From: Syntrophomonas sp. UBA5314
GTDB taxonomy: Bacteria; Bacillota; Syntrophomonadia; Syntrophomonadales; Syntrophomonadaceae
Direction of reading: 5' to 3'
Length of the DNA stretch: 25,963 nt
NCBI GenBank assembly: GCA_002410325.1
Contig: DHRK01000004.1
Span: forward strand, 60,953 to 86,915
A program made the position numbers and the translations under genes. This document shows, piece by piece, positions 7,717 through 12,678 of the stretch (within the stretch, counting starts at the first letter, position 1; the number at the start of each line of letters is the position of its first letter). The notes below the pieces were generated by a model. That model had not been told where the DNA came from. It worked only from the letters and a program-made list of their open reading frames with translations, and did no database searches.

Positions 7717-8148
7717 ATGGAAAAAATATACACGATAGGCTATGAAGGCAAAACTCCTGATGAATTTCTGAATGTACTCAAGAGAGCTGATATTTCCATC
7801 GTTATAGATGTCAGAGAAAATCCTGCTAGTAGGAAAAAGGGGTTTTCGAAGACCGCATTATCCGAACTTTTAAATCAAAATGGTATTTCTTACAGTCATC
7901 TAATTCAGTTAGGCAACCCCAAAGAGTTCAGGGATGAATATAAAAAAGACGGCGACCTGGAACGTTTGTTGGAACGATACAGGGCATATCTAGCACAACA
8001 TCCAGAACATGTTGAAACACTTCTCAAAACCGCCGACAATGATCCTGCCTGCCTGATGTGTTTTGAAAAGCTCCCCACTCAATGCCACCGTAATATCATC
8101 GCGGAGTATTTATACGTTAACCGGGGGATGGCGATCAATCATTTATGA
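7717..8148 (+). CDS. DUF488 family protein
   Basis: It starts KIYTIGYEGKTPDEFL, the N-terminal signature of DUF488. VIDVRENPASRKKGFSK and the late Cys motif LMCFEKLPTQCHRNIIAEYL are also characteristic. The predicted protein is 143 residues and soluble. The biochemical role of DUF488 is unsettled; the conserved Arg and Cys residues suggest a small catalytic or nucleic-acid-related domain. The ATG at 7717 is chosen because AAGGTGG ends 5-6 bases before it; an in-frame GTG at 7708 lies inside that site. Its stop overlaps the next start as ATGA, so the two proteins are made together. In other genomes DUF488 genes occur in defence and DNA-repair neighbourhoods, which fits this island. Confidence 0.82.
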   Translation: MEKIYTIGYEGKTPDEFLNVLKRADISIVIDVRENPASRKKGFSKTALSELLNQNGISYSHLIQLGNPKEFRDEYKKDGDLERLLERYRAYLAQHPEHVETLLKTADNDPACLMCFEKLPTQCHRNIIAEYLYVNRGMAINHL

Positions 8149-8936
8149 ACTTTGGCCATGAGAAAAAGCGAGTCTTAATATTAGTAAAAACTTATCCAGT
8201 TCCCAGTAAGAACTACACAGAGACCGTTTGTACGGTCGGGGTAACTGAGGAAGGTAAATGGATTCGTCTATTCCCGATTAGCTATAGGTATCTTAAAGAC
8301 GACCAACAATACCCCAAATATTCATGGATTGAGGTATATGTTACAAAAGCCGTAGGCGACAACAGAATAGAAAGCTTCAATCCAAAAATGGACTCTATCA
8401 AAGTGATTCGTCCCCCTTTAAAAGGAAAGAACCAGTGGAATGAAGCCAAATCTCTTCTCTTACCTTTAGCCGCAAACTCATTGTGTGAATTATCCCAAAA
8501 AAGAGATGGCAATATTTCTTTAGGCATCTTTAAACCACTGGCTGTCACCGATTTCTATTGGGAGAAAGAAGCCTCCGATTGGACGGAAGAAGAAAAACAA
8601 AGATTGATTCAGGACTCGTTGTTTGATATAGAAAAGAAGCCTCTAGAAAAAACTCCATACTCATTTCATTATCGTTTTCGCTGCAACGAACCAACCTGTA
8701 CCGGGCATGATATCACCATAATAGATTGGGAAATTCACCAGGCCTTTCGGAGTTGGCGGAGGAAATACGGGGAAAAAGGAACCCTCAATAAGATTAAGGA
8801 TAAATGGTTAAATACCATGCTCTCACCCAGCCGAGACACCTACTTCATTGTTGGCACTCACCACGTTTTCAAGACATTTATAATATTAGGCGTCTTTTGG
8901 CCTCCGGAAGATTACCAAAATACGCTTTTCAACTAG
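8145..8936 (+). CDS. Uncharacterised partner of DUF488, possibly nucleic-acid binding
   Basis: This 263-residue protein is translationally coupled to DUF488 by a 4-base overlap. Visible blocks are RVLILVKTYPVPSKNYTETV, then C29-T-V-G-V with a WIRLFP motif at about 39-44, an arrangement like small OB-type beta barrels. An acidic linker follows at about 145-165. Near residues 180-190 a C-x4-C-x2-H group (RCNEPTCTGHD) is followed by DWEIHQAFRSWRRKYG. The end (YFIVGTHHVFKTFIILGVFWPP) is again beta-rich. A zinc-holding, nucleic-acid-binding module is a reasonable inference, not shown. I know no experimental function. A pair of this size next to toxin-antitoxin and restriction genes is a fair candidate for an undescribed defence or stress unit. 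Confidence 0.75.
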   Translation: MNFGHEKKRVLILVKTYPVPSKNYTETVCTVGVTEEGKWIRLFPISYRYLKDDQQYPKYSWIEVYVTKAVGDNRIESFNPKMDSIKVIRPPLKGKNQWNEAKSLLLPLAANSLCELSQKRDGNISLGIFKPLAVTDFYWEKEASDWTEEEKQRLIQDSLFDIEKKPLEKTPYSFHYRFRCNEPTCTGHDITIIDWEIHQAFRSWRRKYGEKGTLNKIKDKWLNTMLSPSRDTYFIVGTHHVFKTFIILGVFWPPEDYQNTLFN

Positions 8937-8971
8937 CCCTAACCAGGAAATAGAATGCTATAAGCAAAAAG

Positions 8972-9020
8972 GAACACCGCCGAATATTCCTGTATACTTC
9001 CCTGAATAGCGAGGGTGTTC
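8972..9020 (+). terminator. Long hairpin after the DUF488 operon
   Basis: GAACACC (8972-8978) pairs with GGTGTTC (9014-9020), and inner blocks TATTC/GAATA extend the stem. It follows the operon end by about 35 bases. No T-run follows, so a terminator role is uncertain. Confidence 0.4.
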
Positions 9021-9074
9021 AATGACTGTAATCATTATTGCAATTTGTAGATCTTTTATTAGTACTTATTGCTC

Positions 9075-9272
9075 AACTCAACAAAAATAGGAGCTAAGCG
9101 CTCCTAAACACCAAAACATATAATATCGCATGCACCAGGATTTGTTGATGTTCCTGATGGCTAAAGGGGATTTCGATTTTGCAGAATCGAAATCCTCTCG
9201 TTCTATTCCATGCACAGACAACTGTAAAAATCAACCTGAAATTGCCAGAAGAGTTGACTTATATGCCTTTTA
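9075..9272. repeat. Dispersed 0.2-kb repeat, copy 2
   Basis: Matches 4644-4845 throughout. The small hairpin is AGGAGC...GCTCCT (9089-9105), with C-G where copy 1 has T-G. The large hairpin has arms GGGGATTTCGATT and AATCGAAATCCTC (9166-9197), with a G-T pair where copy 1 has A-T. One extra A at about 9185 breaks the open frame seen in copy 1 but lengthens the stem. It ends exactly at the stop of the domain gene at 9273, so it is the 3' flank of that gene on the minus strand. Confidence 0.65.
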
Positions 9273-9704
9273 TCAGGTGACGGCAATCACCAGCGATTCG
9301 GGCCTCCAGTTCACCATCAGCCAGTTGGCAAATTCGTACGAATCCTTCAGCCATCCCATATCCTTGCGCTTAAAGACCACCGGCATATGCTCCGGCGAAG
9401 TCAGCATCACCATATCGCCTTCGTTTTTGTACATATATTCCCCTACCTCATTCAGGTTGCGCAGGATACGGATATCGCTATTCCCGGTACCGGCGGATTC
9501 CTGCGCCAGCCGGAAAACCAGGCCGGACAAAAAGCGTATCTGAAAATCGAGCTGTTCCACGGTGTCGGAAAGCTCATCAAGCGTTAACGCTTGTTTCTCA
9601 CACTCCCCTAATTCGGCAGTTTCATCATCATTAACAAACCTGGATTTCAATCCTTCCACTATTGACCGGTAATTGATCTTCCTCACCCCCCTCAACTTCC
9701 TCAT
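9273..9704 (-). CDS. Unknown XRE-linked domain, copy I
   Basis: This 143-residue, probably soluble protein shares nearly its whole length with the copy at 7188-7673. Its ATG lies inside the end of the XRE repressor gene, in another frame, with about 74 bases of overlap across a run of six G. The ribosome site for this ATG is poor, so it depends either on coupling to the repressor or on a frameshift near the G-run that would fuse HTH and domain into one 200-residue regulator. Both frames stay open through the overlap. No known family is recognised; TSPEHMP and NWRPESLVIAV are the most distinctive blocks. Degenerate pieces of the same domain occur at 1449-1525 and 3732-3840. Confidence 0.65.
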   Translation of the reverse strand: MRKLRGVRKINYRSIVEGLKSRFVNDDETAELGECEKQALTLDELSDTVEQLDFQIRFLSGLVFRLAQESAGTGNSDIRILRNLNEVGEYMYKNEGDMVMLTSPEHMPVVFKRKDMGWLKDSYEFANWLMVNWRPESLVIAVT

Positions 9705-9885
9705 CCAAGAGAGCCGAAACCGGAACCCCCAAAGCCGCGGCCAGCTTGCGCAAAATCGATATGTTCGGCGTCCACTTTCCCGCTTCCAACTCGGATATGT
9801 ATGTCTGCGACACCCCCGACTCCCGGGCCAGCCGGCTCTGGCTCCAGCCCTTGCGCAGGCGGTGTTTCTTTATGGGTGATGACAT
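9631..9885 (-). CDS. XRE-family helix-turn-helix repressor
   Basis: This 84-residue protein is essentially a Cro/C1-type HTH. KKHRLRKGWSQSRLARESGV and SQTYISELEAGKWTPN are the scaffold and recognition helices, and ISILRKLAAALGVPVSALL closes the fold. It is preceded by GGGAGGG 10 bases before the ATG. After residue 62 the sequence is low-complexity acidic (DEEVEGGEED) and overlaps the next gene in a different frame. The upstream promoter overlaps a palindrome, so it likely represses itself, and perhaps the divergent XRE gene at 10037. The target genes are probably local. Confidence 0.85.
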   Translation of the reverse strand: MSSPIKKHRLRKGWSQSRLARESGVSQTYISELEAGKWTPNISILRKLAAALGVPVSALLDEEVEGGEEDQLPVNSGRIEIQVC

Positions 9886-9928
9886 ATAAAAACAACCCTC
9901 CCATTATTAACTATATATCATTAATGCA

Positions 9929-9958
9929 AGTATAGTGTCTGAATATCTAGTTTGTCAA
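9929..9958 (-). promoter_or_regulatory. Promoter of the XRE/domain operon
   Basis: On the minus strand TTGACA (9953-9958) and TATACT (9929-9934) are spaced by 18 bases, about 45 bases upstream of the start codon. Confidence 0.7.
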
Positions 9959-9972
9959 ACGATGTATCGTTT
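9957..9972. promoter_or_regulatory. Palindromic operator AAACGATGTATCGTTT
   Basis: Perfect 7-bp arms around GT. It overlaps the -35 box of the minus-strand XRE promoter, a classic place for repression. Confidence 0.6.
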
Positions 9973-10001
9973 ACTTGTTCATAAAAATTGGTAAGCTATT
10001 T

Positions 10002-10019
10002 CTAACGATTAACCGTTAG
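10002..10019. promoter_or_regulatory. Second palindrome CTAACGATTAACCGTTAG
   Basis: Eight of nine symmetric pairs match. It sits 18 bases ahead of the divergent XRE start and shares the AACGAT/CGTT core with the palindrome at 9957. It is probably a second operator in the shared control region. Confidence 0.5.
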
Positions 10020-10036
10020 GAATGGGTGGGTAATTA

Positions 10037-10276
10037 GTGGATTTTGGAGAGGCCGTTGCTGAACGAATTATCGAACTGTGTGGAAAACGCGGGATTAGTA
10101 TAAATCGATTGGCTGTTTTATCCGGCTTGAGACAATCAACGGTTGATAGTATTTTGAAGGGTAAAAGTAAAAATCCAGGTCTGGTTACTTTGATCAAAAT
10201 CTCTGATGGTCTTGGTATAAATATTCTCGAATTTTTGGACGATCCGAAGATTATTGATGCTGATATAGAGGAGTAG
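10037..10276 (+). CDS. Small XRE-family HTH regulator
   Basis: This 79-residue protein is built of a single helix-turn-helix domain: IIELCGKRGISINRLAVLSG, then RQSTVDSILKGKSKNPGLVT as the recognition region, and LIKISDGLGINILEFLDD. Such stand-alone Cro-like proteins are common in clostridial accessory regions. The start is GTG with GGGTGG about 7 bases upstream. It is divergent from the XRE/domain operon and shares its palindromic control region, so the two may regulate one another like a small genetic switch. Nothing lies immediately downstream in the same transcript except a MITE. Confidence 0.85.
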   Translation: MDFGEAVAERIIELCGKRGISINRLAVLSGLRQSTVDSILKGKSKNPGLVTLIKISDGLGINILEFLDDPKIIDADIEE

Positions 10277-10421
10277 CTTCCCTCCCTTGTCACGATGAGA
10301 AAGCATCGAACTGCCCTGCGTTAGCCTCAAATAAACCTTCCTCTGCTAAACCTCTGGCACAAATTGTGGTGAAAAATATCTTTCATCCTTCACGTATAAC
10401 TTTCCCATAGTTTTGCAACAG

Positions 10422-10586
10422 CTAGTGGTCTGTAACATCTAAAAGTTTAGGTTATCCGCCGAGAAAAATTTTCGCAGGGCAAGGCGGAGGAGGGAGTAAT
10501 ACTGGACGTATTGCGACTGACGACAACGCAGCCCTGCGGAAATTTGGCCGGCGGGAACCAAATTTTTAGGTGTTACAGACCACTAG
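10422..10586. mobile_element. MITE-like element with 23-bp terminal inverted repeats
   Basis: The ends CTAGTGGTCTGTAACA.. and ..TGTTACAGACCACTAG match at 22 of 23 positions. Inside, CGCAGGGC and GCCCTGCG and the outer CCGCCG/CCGGCGG blocks let the whole 165 bases fold on itself. There is no coding capacity. A diverged second copy begins at 25864. A non-autonomous element mobilised by a transposase elsewhere is the simplest reading. Confidence 0.75.
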
Positions 10587-10694
10587 GTGCCTGAGCTTTA
10601 TATGATTCTTGCTGGCTGCTAAATTTTAGCCATCAATCGTCTATGGCAACTCTGCTAACATTTACCCTGGTAGTTCCACCAGTATCATCTTATC

Positions 10695-10723
10695 TTGACT
10701 TGCATAGAATAGAAGAGCATAAT
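10695..10723 (+). promoter_or_regulatory. Promoter of the YefM-YoeB operon
   Basis: TTGACT (10695-10700) and CATAAT (10718-10723) with a 17-base spacer. The expected transcription start falls at about 10730, inside the large palindrome. Confidence 0.75.
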
Positions 10724-10726
10724 AAA

Positions 10727-10756
10727 CGTACGTAATATAGCACTATATTCCGTACG
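10727..10756. promoter_or_regulatory. 30-bp operator palindrome of the YefM-YoeB operon
   Basis: CGTACGTAATATAG and its reverse complement (one mismatch) are separated by CA. It covers the expected transcription start, consistent with conditional autorepression by the antitoxin-toxin complex. Confidence 0.7.
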
Positions 10757-10778
10757 AAAAATCAGGAGGATTTTAAAG

Positions 10779-11042
10779 ATGATAGCTATAAAGGCGACGG
10801 AAATGCGTGACAATTTCAAAGCATATTGCGATAAGGTAACGAAGGAAAAGGAAACTATTATTGTAACCAGGAAAGATAATCAAAACGTGGTGGTCATTTC
10901 CGAGAGCGAGTACAACGCTATTTTGAAAGCAGCAAGAAATGCTGAATATCTGGTTATGATCGACAAGTCTATAGGCGAATTGGAACGGGGCAGCTTTGTA
11001 ACTAAAAGCCTTGATGAACTGAAAGAATTAGAAAAATTATGA
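10779..11042 (+). CDS. yefM: YefM/Phd-family antitoxin
   Basis: This 87-residue protein begins IKATEMRDNFKAYCDKV and continues TIIVTRKDNQNVVVISESEY, the DNA-binding and dimerisation half of Phd/YefM antitoxins. The disordered acidic C-terminal part (ELERGSFVTKSLDELKE) would wrap the toxin. An AGGAGG site is well placed upstream. The gene overlaps the YoeB-like toxin by 4 bases and follows a strong promoter with a large palindrome, the usual autoregulated layout. Confidence 0.92.
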   Translation: MIAIKATEMRDNFKAYCDKVTKEKETIIVTRKDNQNVVVISESEYNAILKAARNAEYLVMIDKSIGELERGSFVTKSLDELKELEKL

Positions 11043-11299
11043 ATATAGTTTTTTCATCTACCGCCTGGGCGCAATATATAGAATGGCAGGCAGTAGACAA
11101 GCGTATTGTCAAAAAAATAAATGAATTGATTCGAGATATCCAAAGGAATGGTTTTTCCAGAGGAATTGGAAAGCCAGAACCTTTAAAGGGCAGAAAAGCA
11201 TGGAGCCGTAGAATAAATCATGAACATAGACTTGTCTACGTCGGTGACGTTAACCAGAACTTATTGATAATTGCTTGCTGGGGTCATTATGAAGAATGA
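11039..11299 (+). CDS. yoeB: YoeB/Txe-family ribosome-dependent mRNA endonuclease toxin
   Basis: At 86 residues this matches the RelE-fold YoeB family. KPEPLKGRKAWSRRI..EHRLVY and the end CWGHYEE are diagnostic. Residues equivalent to the catalytic set are all present: Glu47, Arg64, His83 and Tyr84. YoeB binds the ribosomal A site and cleaves mRNA when freed from its antitoxin. It starts in the ATGA overlap with the antitoxin gene. A partial, mutated copy of this gene is found at 19863-19948. Confidence 0.93.
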   Translation: MNIVFSSTAWAQYIEWQAVDKRIVKKINELIRDIQRNGFSRGIGKPEPLKGRKAWSRRINHEHRLVYVGDVNQNLLIIACWGHYEE

Positions 11300-11330
11300 A
11301 CCTCTTCTAAAGAACAGAATTAGGAAAGTT

Positions 11331-11358
11331 GTACGAAGTGGCAGCGTACACCGTTTTT
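11331..11358 (+). terminator. Terminator-like hairpin after yoeB
   Basis: GTACG (11331-11335) pairs with CGTAC (11345-11349), followed by ACCG and a T-rich run. It lies about 30 bases beyond the toxin stop. Confidence 0.45.
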
Positions 11359-12130
11359 ATATTTTTTTGCCAATATAGAAAACATATCCATAAAACTGTC
11401 TATATTTTGAATACAATTCCGCCTCATACTTCATGTTTGCAATAAAAGCCTCTACGGTTTTATTTCCAGTATATTTTTCTAAAAGTGCTTTTCCTGCTGC
11501 TTCTCGCGGAATAAAATAATTATCCGTCCAGCATTTTTCAGGCAATGTAAATGCTGCAACAGGAATATATCCCGATTTTTGCATTATTAAAATATTATGC
11601 CCTATTGTGCTTATTTCAGGAACAGCATCAATCCACCACTTTTCAATTTCAGCAGGGCGTTCATCGGTAAACCATGACTCATATGTTACGGCAATATAGC
11701 CGTCTTTTTTGAGGAAGTCCTTCCAATAGTTCAAGCCTTTTTCAAAACCAATATTGGCAATAGCCCCTTCAGACCATATAAGGTCAAATTCTTCTTTTTG
11801 GAAAGAAAGATTTTCCATCGAGTCAACAATGCCATTTACTCTTTCTTGGAGATTTAATTTTTTGGCATTATCGTTAAAAGTATTTATAAAATCAGGGAAA
11901 AAATCTACACCAGTAATATTCCCAGTGATATTTTGTGCGAGAACCATTGTTTGCCCACCAGTTCCACAGCCTAAATCTACTACCCGTGAAGTTTTATTAA
12001 GATTATCCAGAAAACTTAATGCCTTAATAGTCATTTCAGGGCTACCAGGCCCCTGCCGTTCCAATCCTACATGTAATTCACAAATTAAGTTTAAGTTAAA
12101 ATCGTGAATTGATGTTTGTTCATTTTCCAT
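11357..12130 (-). CDS. Class I SAM-dependent methyltransferase, ICE-cargo type
   Basis: This 257-residue Rossmann methyltransferase has SAM motif I VVDLGCGTGGQT, acidic motif II (ITGVDFFPDF) and a motif IV-like FDLIWSEGAI. The opening (SIHDFNLNLICE..LERQGPGSPE) and the end (YSKYRQFYGYVFYIGKK) resemble methyltransferases I associate with cargo of Firmicutes and Bacteroides integrative elements; this association is from memory. The substrate is unknown. A strong GGAGGAG lies 7 bases before the ATG. It is transcribed from a good promoter about 80 bases upstream through a leader with small hairpins. The flanking non-coding DNA also looks element-derived, so horizontal transfer is likely. Confidence 0.82.
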   Translation of the reverse strand: MENEQTSIHDFNLNLICELHVGLERQGPGSPEMTIKALSFLDNLNKTSRVVDLGCGTGGQTMVLAQNITGNITGVDFFPDFINTFNDNAKKLNLQERVNGIVDSMENLSFQKEEFDLIWSEGAIANIGFEKGLNYWKDFLKKDGYIAVTYESWFTDERPAEIEKWWIDAVPEISTIGHNILIMQKSGYIPVAAFTLPEKCWTDNYFIPREAAGKALLEKYTGNKTVEAFIANMKYEAELYSKYRQFYGYVFYIGKKI

Positions 12131-12564
12131 TTTTTACTCCTCCATTCAGTATAGTATAAATACTGTTCGCTTGCCCCATCACCGAAAGCCGAACAGAAAA
12201 ATTTCTGGCCCATTATACCACAGCCGCCTACCCCAAACAATACCGAAACGAAAAACCGAGCAGCGCGCTCCGCCAACAGCAAAACCGTGACAGTCCGATG
12301 TAGGTATGTAGCGATTTTTGACAGCTTGTAAACCGCGTGTTTAAGGGCTTTTTGTCACGCCTAAAACCCTGTTTTGAGGGACGAAGGGTTTTACCCTACC
12401 CGCCGCGAAAACGGCTTTTAACCGCTCACAGGGCGCATTTTCGCGCCTTGTCTTGTCAAACAGCTTAAGAAAACCTTGACAGATGGCGGCGGGGCAAACC
12501 GGCCGGTTCTTTTTTATGAAATCCAGCATGTGCAAAAAAGCAGTCAAAGGAATCGGTCCAGTGA
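12131..12564. other. Leader and non-coding remnant, probably from an integrative element
   Basis: No convincing gene. On the minus side it holds the methyltransferase promoter and a leader with CAGAAA/TTTCTG and AGTATTTATACT hairpins. Further out, TAAAACCC (12362-12369) pairs with GGGTTTTA (12386-12393). The composition is more GC-rich than neighbouring intergenic DNA. It looks like the edge of a transferred element, but no integrase or attachment site was identified. Confidence 0.4.
12212..12240 (-). promoter_or_regulatory. Promoter of the SAM methyltransferase
   Basis: On the minus strand TTGTTT (12235-12240) and TATAAT (12212-12217) are spaced by exactly 17 bases. The resulting leader is about 75 bases. 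Confidence 0.65.
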
Positions 12565-12589
12565 ATGGTGTCGGAGAGTGAAACGCCAG

Positions 12590-12618
12590 TTGCCAGAACA
12601 ATTGTTCGGTTATATAAT
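12590..12618 (+). promoter_or_regulatory. Promoter of the restriction-modification operon with an SOS-box-like palindrome
   Basis: TTGCCA (12590-12595) and TATAAT (12613-12618) are spaced by 17 bases. The spacer starts with the perfect palindrome GAACAATTGTTC (12596-12607), which fits the GAAC-N4-GTTC form of Gram-positive LexA boxes. A repressor bound here would block RNA polymerase. The promoter lies inside an upstream extension of the methyltransferase frame, which rules out that earlier start. Confidence 0.65.
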
Positions 12619-12678
12619 TATATTAACTTTACGGCTGGCTGCCCCCTATTGCTTGAAGAGGGAGGAAATAGGCTAAAC

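Noticed and set aside
9130..9543. 137-codon plus-strand frame across repeat copy 2 and the domain gene
   Set aside because: Its first part comes from the repeat (with a frameshift relative to copy 1) and the rest is antisense to the conserved minus-strand domain.
12341..12601. 86-codon minus-strand frame in the GC-rich remnant
   Set aside because: No recognisable domain, no ribosome site, and it runs through inverted repeats and the opposing promoter.
12565..12678. Upstream extension of the DNA methyltransferase frame
   Set aside because: It contains the -35/-10 promoter and has no ribosome site; homology begins after 12679.
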